Source: Nageia nagi (lineage: Eukaryota; Pinophyta). From it: 64,000 bases of DNA. A program made the position numbers and the translations under genes. The notes under the pieces are model-generated. The model saw only the letters and a program-made list of their open reading frames with translations. It had not been told where the DNA came from and made no database searches. Shown piece after piece: positions 1 to 11,279 of this stretch (position 1 is the first letter of the stretch; every line of letters starts with the position of its first letter). The stretch covers positions 4,960,001 to 5,024,000 of the forward strand of contig JBITNC010000001.1 in NCBI GenBank assembly GCA_050084985.1, given 5' to 3'.

Positions 1-1600
1 GCCTATCTTAGAGGGGATGCAATCAAGTCTTAGACTTGCACTTCTTGATCTTAAGTCAAGGTTTTGAATTAACTCATTCTCTATGCATAAGTTGAATTTG
101 AGTGATTGGATTATGAATAATCCATTTTTTGATCTTTTGTATTTGACACATTTTGAAAACAATAAGTTTTGTAGTACAAGGCATAACTTAGGTAGTTACC
201 ACTATATTATTGTGTTGTGTTGGCAAGATACAGATGAAGCTTTAGCTGTTAGGCATATGCCATAGCTAGCATGTTATAAAGAAGATCCCTTGTGAATACA
301 ACAACTTTTAATCATTTTGCCTTTGTCCTAGTAGATAGGTTACTTGATGATCTTGTGCAAAATTTCATCCAACAATATTAATCATGTCAAAACCCATCCT
401 TTTTTCTATTAAAAGAAGGGTCATTTTTTGAATTCAAAGTTACCTAAGAGTGTTAATTTTTTCAAAAAACCCTCAACTCTAAATTAAGTTTAACAAGTGA
501 AGAACTTGTATTGATTTTGCCTTTAACACATATGTTTTAATTTGTTGTGGTTTTTAATAGTTTTCTAGTATTTTTGATATTTTTCATGATAATCTTGATA
601 TGAGCATCATTTGAGCATAGATGTTTTGTTTGGACTATAATTTTTTATTTTTAGTTGAGTATTATTGATTTTTCAAAGGATATATACAAAATTTTATAAA
701 CAATTTTAATTACTCTATTTCATTTCAAATTTTCTCATCAATATTTAAAATTATTCATAGGCCTAATTCCACCTAAAGAATTTTTGACACACTCCAAAAT
801 TTTGTATTTTTAAATTTGAATTAAAGACTTTTAATAAAGCACATAGGGAAGATCCTAGGTATTTCTCTTATTTAAATATTTGTATAACTTGTGCATTTTA
901 AGGAAATCCCCTTTCATTGTTTTTTTTTTAAGGTTTGGGCCACTGGTGATCTAATTACGATCATTAGCAATCCTTATGGATCACTAGTGCCTAACTCAAA
1001 ATCATCAGTGTTCAACTACATAGAGTAAAAAAAGAAAAAGGTTTTACCTATCACTTTCTAATTTTTTTTTTAGTGCCAAGTCAGAGCTTTTGTTGCCCAT
1101 ACCCCACCATCTAAGCACTTGACCCCATACTTCTCATTTTCACCATCAATTGGAACCATGATGCTACCACGAAGATGATCTACACTGTGTAAGAGGCCCA
1201 TGAGGGAAGAGGTAGGATTGAAACCCCCTTTTCAATTTTTTGCTTATTAATCCATTTATACTCTATTTTTGAAAAAATAAAAACCATAGGATACTTAGGA
1301 ATAGTATTTAGAAGTTTTGTAACTATTTATATTTTATGATTTGGCTTATTTTTTAACATTTACTTGAAATTTCAAAACCTCAACTACGATCATCGACCAG
1401 AGCCAAAGAGTTTCAAGATCATCGATGTTCAAGTATAGAATGTTGGTGATTCTAAACCTTGATCATTTGTTCATCAGCATTTGCATTTTAGAAATTTTTT
1501 AAACTTACTTTATTATTAATTATTATTAGGTTAGGGATGTCTTCAAGCCTAAGGTAGATACCCTCGTATACTCAAGGATGGACATATTTTTTTGATTATC
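1..1600. other. Non-coding AT-rich flank, no gene seen
   Basis: No reading frame here looks like a protein family that I recognise. Two stretches (about 930-1010 and 1380-1460) contain scattered GATC/ATCG words of the same style as the Gypsy-2 leader and LTR at 34,690-34,810 and 35,640-35,720. The stretch at about 385-430 resembles the outer end of the Gypsy-2 LTR near 35,750-35,790. This may be old, diverged LTR or leader material of a related element, but the match by eye is weak. Confidence 0.35.
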
Positions 1601-1659
1601 ATAGATCATAATTTTCTTCATACAGTTAGATTTGGAGCTGGGTCCTACATGGGTCATAT

Positions 1660-2960
1660 TCATTAGGACTACCCACTATTGGCAACCTTACTAGAGAGAT
1701 GGTATTCTTTGATGGGCATCTTCCATCTTCCTACTGTGGAGATGAGCTCATAGTATAACTGACGAGCATCAGATAAGATTAAGTTCTCAATTATCGATGG
1801 ACTAAGTTCTTAGATCATTTCTACTTTGAGCATGTGCACCATTAGTTTTGTTTGGTATAGGATGTTCCACTAGCACCTCTACAATTTTTGAGAGAGGGCG
1901 AGTTGCTAGTTGAGGGGATTCAACCCCTAGTTTATGTTGAGCCAAATCTTACATAGGAGGAGATCCTAATGGAGGAAACAAGTGTGGATAATGTGGGTGT
2001 GACCAAGGCTTTTGATGCTTGGTGATAAGTAGAGCTAGAGGTTGAGGATAGTGATGAGCTACAGCATAGGGTATACTAGCAAGTGGCTAAGCCTAAGGTA
2101 ACTGTGGAGGTTGGGGAGGAGGTAGTCGAGGAAAGGGCTGAGGAGTAGGTGATGGATGAGCCAATGGATAAGGAGTAGATGATGGATGGTATAGGGGACA
2201 TAGCCATATGGGGATAGGAAATTGAGGTAGTTACCTCTACTAGAGGTGTGAGAGGAGGTTAAGCTCCCCCTCTGCAGGTACCTAGTGTTGATGCACTCTA
2301 GGGAAACATCTATGAGTTAACATGATAGGTTTCTTAGCTTAGTGTTTGTATGTATTGATACAAAGCTAAGAGAGATAGATATCATTGAGAGAGGACACAA
2401 ATCATGCTTATGCATAGATTGAAGGAGCCAGTACATCTGTAGGGGTAGTTGGTCATCCATCAATGTTTGTTCAAGGGATTCTTCAATAGAGGGATTACTA
2501 CTCTATTATGTAGACATGGTTGACAACAGTACCACCATATGTTCCGAGCATGTTATATCTAGTTCCTTCCATTACATATGTTCCTATGGATATCTCAATT
2601 TATCAAGCACCTAGTGGAGCCTAGTAAATAGCCAATACTTAGGGTAGGTTGTTAGACTAGTTGCATCTCACAACCATAGCAAGATAGGTGGAGTCTCTTA
2701 CCAGTAGCCTATGGGATCATTTGAGATTTGCAGGGTAGCTCAAGCATTGAGCTCAATGGGTTCGATGGGCACTACTCATCCTGGATAGGGTAGAGTTAGT
2801 AGTTTTATAGATGATGCAATGGGTAGCTCCTAAGAGCATCTTTATATTTTATGTTAGACTTATGAGTTTTATTATATTATGTCATTTTATTTTTGAGATC
2901 ATGGAGAGTAGGACCATTTCTAATATTTAGACATGTTATTCATAGGTTTATTATTTTTTT
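1660..2960 (+). pseudogene. Decayed plant mobile domain (PMD, aminotransferase-like) frame
   Basis: From about 1,670 the plus strand reads PLLATLLERWYSLMGIFHLP and then TVEM, which matches the characteristic start of the plant mobile domain (ERW...FHLP.GEM). That domain is found in MAIN-like host proteins, in MULE transposons and in extra ORFs of Tat-type Gypsy elements. Further on (about 1,935-2,300) a different frame stays coding-like and very acidic (runs such as VEVGEEVVEERAEE), interrupted mainly by TAG/TGA codons where CAG or TGG would be expected. No intact ORF remains. It could be a host PMD pseudogene or an antisense extra ORF belonging to Gypsy-2, whose coding strand is opposite. 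The family call rests on one short motif. Confidence 0.45.
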
Positions 2961-4800
2961 ATGACCTTATCTATTTTGGGTTCATGGTATTCATGACTGA
3001 TAGTTAGTTTTTTAGATGTGATGGACACTTAGTTATATATTTTTTGATATATATGATGATGACTTTAGACTTTTGTATACATGTTTTAGTATCATATTTT
3101 ATGTATGTTTATATTTTTTAGATGTATGTATTTAAAGTAGAAATATATGAAAGTTTGTTTTTATGTTTTCATTTAGCTTTAACACCTCATTTATGATATG
3201 CTTTATAAATTCAAAGTGATATTTAGGTTTATATAGTATTGTTATGTTTATAGAACAAGATTTGATTTCTAGGAGAACAAAATTAGATGCATCATTTTCT
3301 ATTTTCTTGGCTACTTTTATACATGGTTTTGAACATAATATACTAGAGTAAAAATATGTAATGTTATGAATGATATGAATGTATAAATGTAAAACATACA
3401 TAAGATTTACAATACTTTATGGATCTATAGATGTAATAGTGGATGCACATAAATGTATATGTACAAATGAATGTGAAATGTATGAAACTTAAATGACCTA
3501 AGTTTTTTATGAATGACATAATAATCTAAACATCAATCTTAATGTTTTGGCAACTTATCAAGTTTTTATAATAATAGTAGTAATGATATGGAATGAATGA
3601 ATATATAAATAAAGAAGTGTAATAAATAACACCTTAAATACCTAGTTTTGTTAATTGATCTTCTACTTTATCCTCATATAATAGGGATGATATGAAACAA
3701 GATCATAATATATTTAAGTTTACCATAAACTCGTGTGTGTGCAATGATGTTCAATTTCTTCTCTTAACATTCATAAATTAAAAACCATAGGATTATAAAT
3801 TGTAAGATATGATCTTTTTCTTTTTTTAAGGTATGTTTCACTACCAAAAAGCAACCATAGCCTTGATGAAGATTAACCCCTTCATCCTATTACAACTTTG
3901 CTCTATTGCTAGTCAGGTATCTATAGCCTGGATAGAGGATGCTGCAATAGGCCAAGAATTCTACATATTTTTATTTTTGTTTTCTTTTTTTTTTTTAATC
4001 ATATCTCTTGAGTTTAAGATGAAGCAAAAAGTAAGAAAACCATACTCACATTTATACTCAAGAAATACTCAATTCTTAATTGTTTCAAAATTTTTAATGT
4101 GAAAAGTATATGAGTCTATTAGTGCATTGCCATATAGCATAGTTATGTCCTTTTAACATCCTAAGTTTTTGAAACCTTAACATAAGATTTTTTAACTAAA
4201 ATCAAATATGAATAGAGTATTTATTACCTACTTCATTATTTGTAAATACAGCTATATATATAAATGAATATTATATGGATGTATGTATGATATGTGCATA
4301 CATATAGCTTGATTAGTTGCCTCTCTCATAATGATTGATATATAATAATTATGGCATTCATGGTAAAGGAATAAACATTTATGAACAAATTGGAATGATA
4401 TGAAACACATAGGTAGCACACCCAATAGCCAATATGCTTCAATAGTATATATTTTGAGTATATATACATATATGTACATATATATTTTTTCTTAACTTTT
4501 TGACATTTTTTGATGTTTTTGATTTTTTACTTATTTTCCCACTAAACAAGAATCTATAATAGGTCATCATGAATCAAAGGATGGAAATGATAGCAAGTAT
4601 GAATGGTATGATTAATGAACCATTATGGGGGTCACAAATGATGGACACAAACAACATGAATTCCCAACACCACAAGTTTATAGATAGGAGATGGGATATG
4701 GTGACATCATTGAAAAGGTCTTCTTTAGGATGTAGAAGACACGGCCCATAGTATCTAACAAATCAAACTACCAAAGGAGTGATAAGACCATAAATCATTA
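2960..4800. other. AT-rich sequence without recognisable gene
   Basis: Only short chance ORFs (under 90 codons) of low-complexity composition occur on either strand. If Gypsy-2 extends left of its extra ORF, its 3' untranslated region and left LTR should lie here or further left, but I found no stretch matching the right LTR at 34,971-35,799. Confidence 0.4.
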
Positions 4801-4804
4801 TTCT

Positions 4805-6560
4805 TCAAATAAAATCAAGTTTGGAGATCATACAGATGAGATTTTGTAGGAACTCTTCATCTGGGATATCATATATCGCATAAGATCCCCAACAAGGTTG
4901 ATGATCAATGTAAATCTTAATATTATAAGCATGTTCAAACCTATCTAATGCATAGGTCAAAGCTATCATAGATAAAATTTGATGCCAAATACCCTCAGGC
5001 AATTGATTAATAATATTTTTCTAAATTATTTACATGTGTTCTTAATGATGGTACTTTTTATTTACTTGATTATTATTTTTTAGGAAAAAAAATTTTACAA
5101 CTCCCCAATGAAAATGGTTCCCTTGTTTTTTATGGATAACCCAACCTTTATAACCCAAGAAATAAAAGTACAAAGGTTGAAGTGAAAGATGAGTAGGTCC
5201 TAGTCCTAGGATGGATGATTGGTAATAGATCAAATACCTAATGAGTGGCAAGATTGGTGGATGATGCTTGAATTTCTTAATGATGCATTTTGCCTTGGCT
5301 GACAATGTCAAGGCTTCACCATTCTTAGTAAGTGGAAGGCAAGATGGGATCCCTAAGGATTGTGAAGTTTGATTTGGAATTAATGGTATGAGGGGGATTT
5401 CTCTCTCTATGATATATTAGACATACCCATTTTTTGTTGGTTTGACTATAACTTCACTCCTTCTATGTTTAAAGTGATCTAAGTTCCTTTGAAACCTTGG
5501 TTTTATATTAATTAGATTATTTACACAATAGTTTATGCTAAATAATAAACTATAATCATATATGATTTCATTGTGCAAAATTAAACTGGTATTATAGTCT
5601 AATACCAAATCATTGATGACCTCATTTATGGAAATTGATCTCTCGTAACACTGAAGAGTCATATGATCAACATAATTTAGCAAAATTTTGGGTCTCTCAT
5701 AAGGCCAATACAAATGGAATAGATGGATCCAATTGGTCAAGGATTTAGTTTCCATACACATATCCTTTGCTTCTAACTTGATAATTTCCCTAAGATCATT
5801 GACTTTTAAGTCCCATGCATTGGTTCCTCACTGATTATAAAAATTCATGGCTATAACTTCTTGAATTTCTTTTGGTAAAGCAAAGAAATGGGATATCTTA
5901 GTATAAGGACACTTTCTTAATGCTTGCATATATCAATTATCTATAAATGAAATCATGTTGTGTAGGATTAAATTGTGTTTTTTCATTAGTTTTTAGTTTT
6001 CTTGGCATCACAGCTCTTACTTGAATGTAATGAGGAGGAGGATGGGGAAATCTTGACCTAATTCGAGAGAATTGTTGGTCAATCTTTTGTACACATCTAA
6101 TTGATCATTAAGGCTTGTGGATGAACACTATGTAAAAATCATAGACTATTTTATGACAACACAGGTCTCTTATCATCTAATCTACCCATGTAAATAGAAA
6201 ATCCTCATTTGGTCAAGTGTTAATAACTCTATTTTGGATCCAATTATTGAAAAAGTAATTAATTATGATTATGGGGGCTGAAGTAGGAAAATATTAGTAT
6301 AACACATTTACGTTACTTGCACAAAATAATGTGCATGAATCAAGTTTTACATGGCTTTTCTACATAAATATCCAAGTTATCTCTACGAACACTTATCTCC
6401 CATCCTTGGTATCTTTCTGGAAATAAGTTTAAGGCTATGATTCTTTGTAAATTAATAGGTAAATGGAGGATATTTATGTTTCTAGGGGAAATATATAGTG
6501 ATAATTTTATGATAATCTTGTCTCCCAAATATCTTGGTTTCTCAAAATAAAGTTTTTATC
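4805..6560 (-). pseudogene. Extra ORF downstream of integrase in Gypsy-2 (unknown function)
   Basis: Blocks at 5,761-5,417, 5,414-5,042 and 5,002-4,805 lie in one minus-strand frame, broken by stops at 5,417-5,419 and 5,042-5,044. The same frame also reads coding-like upstream to about 5,930 (FFALPKEIQEVIAMNFYN) with in-frame TGA codons at 5,828-5,830 and about 5,933. A separate frame at 6,528-6,340 has a similar segment (LHLPINLQRIIALNLFPER). Features seen: WIHLFHLYWPYERPK, later IIKKFKHHPPILPLIRYLIY. I recognise no family. Its place directly after integrase on the same strand suggests an accessory ORF of the retrotransposon. A captured host gene fragment is the alternative. Confidence 0.5.
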
Positions 6561-6759
6561 GAATACCTCTTTCATTAGCAATCTAGTGGATGCTTTTACT
6601 CTTTTTTGATGTCATTTTCTATTTCAAATACATTAAATATGTATAAGTATTTAAGAAAAACACTTTTATTAATTTTTTAACTGAAAGAAGCTTATTTAAA
6701 ATATATATAATTTCTAATTAAAAAAAATTTAATTGTATAAAGGATGAAGGTGTGTGATA

Positions 6760-7320
6760 TTTATGGGTTCACATTCTTTGTTACCTTCCATATCAACTAA
6801 ATGAGAAGCCCCAGATCCAAATTTTCTTTAAATCATGTAAGGACCTAACCAGTCAGGAGCAAACTTGTCATGGATATGTCATTCCATTCGATAAGTTTTC
6901 TAATTTTCTTTTAAAACCAAATCTCCTATGTTAAATTTGTGAGTTTTAACTTTTTATCAAAGGCTCTTTTAATACAATTTTGATAAGTACATAAATGCTC
7001 TAACACATTAACTCTTCTTTCATCTAAAAGTAGTAATTGATCTAAACTTGTTTGATGAACCACTTCATTAGTAATATAATCTTGTAATGCAATTCATAAA
7101 GAAGAAAATTCTATTTCTAAGGGTAATACTGCTTCTGCCCCATAAACTAAGGAAAACAAGGTTGCCCTAGTAGGAGTTTGAATACTAGTTCGATAGGCAC
7201 ATAACATATGTGGAATTCTTGCATGTCAATCTTACTAGGAGTCATCAATAGTTTTTAATAGAATGCTATGAATAGTTTTTTTTTTAGCTTCAAATTGACC
7301 ATTCCCTTTAGGATAGTAAG
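6760..7320 (-). pseudogene. Gypsy-2 integrase, C-terminal half
   Basis: Read leftwards from 7,320, the minus strand continues a retroviral-type integrase just after its second catalytic Asp: a YPKGNGQ-type motif, then IHSILLKTID, the segment SLVYGAEAVLPLEIE typical of Gypsy integrases, a region ending with LVYGAE/ITNEVVHQ, then the C-terminal part FAPDWLGPYMI..FGSGASHLVDMEG. The other half lies at 25,852-26,500. The break coincides with the edge of the Gypsy-1 LTR and its target duplication. Several stops and small indels are present. Confidence 0.75.
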
Positions 7321-9072
7321 TGTTGATGGAAATTGAGTAATATATACACTTTAGGGCAATTCAACCAAAGTATATCATGAATAGGCTAACATAGTCACCT
7401 AATCTATGGAGTAAGCCAGTTCCTTATCCATTAGGTGTAGATGAAAAGATCAAATAACAAGAAAGAAATGAAAGAGGATAGAGTATGAGAAATAAAACAA
7501 AAGAGATATGGAGTAAGAGTAAAGAAAAAGGGGTAGATCACTAGTTCAGTGCAAGCTTTCACAGAGCATGAAACCTTAGCAAGAATCTAGTGAAGAAGCC
7601 ATGGTGTAAGCTTTCATTATCTAAATTATTCTTTAGCTTAATTCTTCTATATAAGTAGACATAATTATATGAACAACTTGTTGTTATCATTTAGGAAATA
7701 TTCGTTACTTGCCACAATATAACCAAATTAAAAATAATAACACCAAGTGTTGGATAAGAAAGGTCAAGATGGCATTGTATAACTGATAGAAAAAAGGCCT
7801 TCAAAAATAAATACAAGGGTAAATAATAGGGATTCCAACCCTTTTTTCCTATCTTCAACTAAATTTATACTAGGCTAGAGTGGTTACAAAAATATTGAAA
7901 CAAAATAGTTACAAAATGGCCCAAAGATTCTGGCCTTTTTTTAATAAACAACTAACTATCCTTGCCACATGACATTTTATTCTAAAAACTAAAATGTATT
8001 TAATTGTAACTACCTATAAATTATGATAGGCATTCTTCCTAGGTTCTATTTGAACTTGTATTACAATTATGAAAGGTTCTCTAATTGACTATAATGATTA
8101 TAGAGTTTCTTCATCTCCTAGTGATTGTTCTAGAGCCTTCTCGATCTTTGGCACATGTTCTAGAGTTCTTTGGTAAAGTTTTGCTTGGGTGGAGATTCCT
8201 TTTGTTACATGAACATCATTGGTTTCCTCACCATCTAATTTTAAAGTTCTTTCATTTTATTTACATCACCTCCTTTTACACATTTATAATGTGAAGCAAA
8301 TAACTCTAGGAGATTTTGGTCTTACTTATGATGTCATCCTTCTTTGGACCCACTCTTTTAGCCAAAATGGGCTTTACTTTATTTCATTGATGTTACATTA
8401 TTTCATTATCTAAAATCAATTAACTTAGCCATCATAGAACTTTTAACACTACCTATTGATGTCACTACTCCTAAGGTCTAGTTTTAGACAAGCCTTTACT
8501 CTATTGACATCACTTACTTTTATGCTCTAAAACACTTAGTCACCATGAAAATTTTAACACTACTCACTGACATCATTGCTCTTAGGGTTTATTTTTAGAT
8601 AATCCACTACTTTATTGACATCACTACTTCTAGGGTTTGGTTTTAAACAAGCCTCTACTCTATTGACATCACTGCTCTTGAGGTCTAATTTTAGAAGAGC
8701 CTCTACTCTACTAACATCACTGCTCCTAGTGTCTAGTTTTAGATAAGCCTCTACTATGTTGACATCACTTCATTTTATGTCTTGAAATACTTAGTCATTG
8801 CAAAACTCTTATCATTACTTGCTGATGTCATTACTCCTTGGGTCCATTTTTAGACAAGCCTCTACTCTGTTGACATCACTGCTCTTAGGGTTTGGTTGTA
8901 GATAAGCTGATATTCTACTAACATCACTCCCTTCTTATGTCCTAAAAATTGCTATAATTAGTGCATTGTATCATCAAAATTATTTAGAATCTTGATAAAA
9001 CACACTTCTTTTAGATAAGTAAGGACAATACATGCTAGGAAGCCACAAGGGTATTAGGCTATGTATGCATAT
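7321..9072 (-). repeat. Gypsy-1 left LTR (3' LTR for the coding strand)
   Basis: Starts TGTTGATGG at 7,321 and matches the right copy at 24,137 along its whole length, up to the shared words CTATGTATGCATAT before Copia-A. The inner end cannot be set exactly: the right LTR ends in CATATACA, whereas here CATAT is followed by the Copia-A target ATATT. On the minus strand a TATATAG box lies near 7,650-7,660, followed by a conserved AAGCTAAAGAATAATTTAG stretch, fitting a promoter and R region read leftwards. Confidence 0.75.
8560..8960. repeat. 48-bp minisatellite inside the Gypsy-1 LTR
   Basis: The words GACATCACT or AACATCACT return at 8,617, 8,665, 8,713 and 8,761, an exact 48-bp spacing, and again at 8,824 and 8,872. 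Each unit contains TTTTAGA(C/T)AAGCCTCTACTCT. The right LTR has the same array (25,388, 25,436, 25,484). The array was therefore part of the LTR before insertion. Confidence 0.75.
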
Positions 9073-9077
9073 ATATT

Positions 9078-9623
9078 TGTTAGGATTTAATAAGTTTATA
9101 TAAGCAAGAGCATCAGTAATTCTCTTACTCCTTAGCAAAAGAAACAACATTCAAAGCATACTACTGAAATCAAATAACCATGAACATCAATCACACAAAG
9201 AGAGACACAAGAGATAACGTGGTTCACCTAATGTAGGCTACATCCACGGAGAAGCTTTCAACCCTTTTGCATATCATTCTTCAAATTCCTCCAAGCAACA
9301 AACTAGCAGCATAACCTTGCTACAATCTTCACTTTTGAGTTACAACAAAACCTCACTACAATCTCTCTCTCTCAACAATCACAATCTACTTCACAATTGC
9401 TATCAAAACTACAATAATACATGCCTCAACTCAAGCCTCTTATTTATAGGTACAAACTAACCCAACTTAAACCCAAGTTGGATTAGGAAGGTCATTAGGT
9501 AACCCCCAACCCTTCTATAACTGATAACTAGGTGTCATGGCTTCTTGGCAATTGAAATTTGGTGTTAAATAGAAAGAAACTGCTCTCTATTTTCTAACCG
9601 GTTGTAGTCTCCATTTTCTAACA
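9078..9623 (-). repeat. Copia-A 3' LTR
   Basis: 546 bp, begins TGTTAGGATT and ends TTTTCTAACA. Its mate is at 13,635-14,180. Differences from the mate are nearly all C/T or A/G changes, for example ACGTGG against ATGTGG and CCACGG against CCATGG. That pattern is expected from decay of methylated cytosines in silenced plant transposons. Confidence 0.95.
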
Positions 9624-9636
9624 ATCTCCCACTTGG
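9624..9636 (-). other. Copia-A polypurine tract
   Basis: The minus strand reads AAGTGGGAGAT immediately before the 3' LTR start. This is the usual purine-rich primer site for plus-strand synthesis in LTR retrotransposons. Confidence 0.7.
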
Positions 9637-9683
9637 AGACTTCTTCCTCTGCAACAAGGGTCAAAAGCTTCTCATCTTGGCCT

Positions 9684-11213
9684 TTACTCCTTAAGACCAA
9701 TCCAAGTTGAGAAAGAGCCCAACTTCTCCTTTGTAACAACTTTAGTGAACATGTCCGCAAGATTTTGAGACGTGTGAATCTTCCCCAAACTGACTGAACC
9801 ATCCTCCAATGCTATCCTGATGAAGTGGTACCTCAATTTGATATGCTTGGTTCTCGAATGGTAGGCTAAGTTCTTTGCAAGATGAATAGCACTCTGGCTA
9901 TCACTCCATAGCTTTGCATCCTCCTGCACCTTTCCTAGTTCCTCCATCAATCTCTTCAACCAAATCAATTCTTTACTTGCCTCCGTGATCGCAACATACT
10001 CTGCCTCAGTAGTGGAGAGAGCCACAACCTGTTGGAGCTTTGAAATCCAACTCATCGTTGTACCTCCAATGGTAAACACATATCCTGTAGTGCTTCTCCC
10101 ACCATCTATATCACCTGCCATGTCAGAATCAACATAACCTTGCAAATAAGAGTTAGATCCACCAAAACATAAAGAGTAATGAGAAGTACTCCTTAAATAC
10201 CTAAGGATCCATTTAACTGCTTCCCAATGCCCTTTTCCTGGATTATTCATGAATCTACTAACCACTCCCACTGCTTGTGCTATATCTGGTCTAGTGCACA
10301 CCATTGCATACATTAAACTCCCAACCGCCGAAGCATAGGGAACTTTAGTCATGTACTCCTTTTCCTTATCTGTCTTAGGACTTAAATGTTTGGTGAGTTT
10401 AAAATGCTTTACCAATGGTGTAGTTACAGATTTTGCATTATTCATATTGAACCTTTTAAGAACCTTATCAATATAATCTTCTTGACTTAGTCTAAGCAAG
10501 TGGTTTTGTTTATCTCTTGCTATTTTCATTCCAAGTATTTGTTTAGCTTCACCCAAATCCTTCATTTCAAAAGTATTAGCCAACTTTTCCTTAAGATCAA
10601 CAATATCTTGCATACTAGATCCTGCTACCAACATATCATCCACATATAAAAGCAAGATTACATAGTTGCCATTTGTTGTCTTCTTTACATACACACAATG
10701 ATCAGATTGACATCTTACAAATTTATTTATTATCATGAAAGTGTCAAACTTATGATACCATTGCCTAGGTGCTTGCTTCAAACCGTACAAGCTCTTTTCC
10801 AATTTACATACATACCTTTCTTTACCTTTGACCTCAAAACCTTTGGGTTGATGCATATAAATATCCTCCTCCAAATCCCCATGAAGGAAAGCTATCTTTA
10901 CATCCAATTGTTCAAGAAACAAGTTTTCAGTAGCAACAAGACTCAATATTGCTCTAATCGAGGTCATTTTAACAACTGGAGAAAAGATCTCATTATAATC
11001 TATACCTTTTTTCTGTTCAAAACCTTTTACCACAAGTCTTGCCTTGTACCTTTGTCGCCCATCTACCTCTTCCTTTATCCTGTACACCCATTTGTTAGTA
11101 AGTGCCTTCTTACCCTCTGGAAGCTCAACCAAACTCCAAGTTTGATTCTTAAGTAAGGATTCCATCTCCTCCTTCATAGCATGCTCCCACTTAATCTGTG
11201 TATCACCCTGCAT
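9684..11213 (-). CDS. Copia-A reverse transcriptase and RNase H
   Basis: Third open piece of the Copia-A polyprotein (509 codons), in the same frame as the two upstream pieces and separated from the integrase piece by one TGA. It makes DNA from the element RNA inside virus-like particles and removes the RNA strand. Seen in order: W..A...E...L..N.TW at the start of the Copia RT domain, ARLVVKGFEQKKGIDYNEIF, LDVKIAFLHGDLEE, SLYGLKQAPRQWY, the catalytic YVDD in LLLYVDDMLVAG, the connection DYIDKVLKRFNM, TRPDIAQAVGVVSRFM, then RNase H with YVDSDMAGD, ALSTTEAEYVA and WSDSQSAI. All catalytic acidic residues of RT and RNase H appear present. It ends normally at a stop shortly before the polypurine tract. 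Confidence 0.93.
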   Translation of the reverse strand: MQGDTQIKWEHAMKEEMESLLKNQTWSLVELPEGKKALTNKWVYRIKEEVDGRQRYKARLVVKGFEQKKGIDYNEIFSPVVKMTSIRAILSLVATENLFLEQLDVKIAFLHGDLEEDIYMHQPKGFEVKGKERYVCKLEKSLYGLKQAPRQWYHKFDTFMIINKFVRCQSDHCVYVKKTTNGNYVILLLYVDDMLVAGSSMQDIVDLKEKLANTFEMKDLGEAKQILGMKIARDKQNHLLRLSQEDYIDKVLKRFNMNNAKSVTTPLVKHFKLTKHLSPKTDKEKEYMTKVPYASAVGSLMYAMVCTRPDIAQAVGVVSRFMNNPGKGHWEAVKWILRYLRSTSHYSLCFGGSNSYLQGYVDSDMAGDIDGGRSTTGYVFTIGGTTMSWISKLQQVVALSTTEAEYVAITEASKELIWLKRLMEELGKVQEDAKLWSDSQSAIHLAKNLAYHSRTKHIKLRYHFIRIALEDGSVSLGKIHTSQNLADMFTKVVTKEKLGSFSTWIGLKE

Positions 11214-11279
11214 AGCTTCATCAAAACATTTAGGTTCACCACCATCAGTATAAAGAATATGATAAAGAGCAGGAGAGTA

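Noticed and set aside
3833-4102. 89-codon plus-strand ORF with a hydrophobic stretch
   Set aside because: The hydrophobic part comes from a T-rich run (Phe/Leu); no sign of a real membrane protein.
10698-11156. 152-codon plus-strand ORF
   Set aside because: It lies antisense to the Copia-A reverse transcriptase, which has all family motifs; the plus-strand frame shows no family features.
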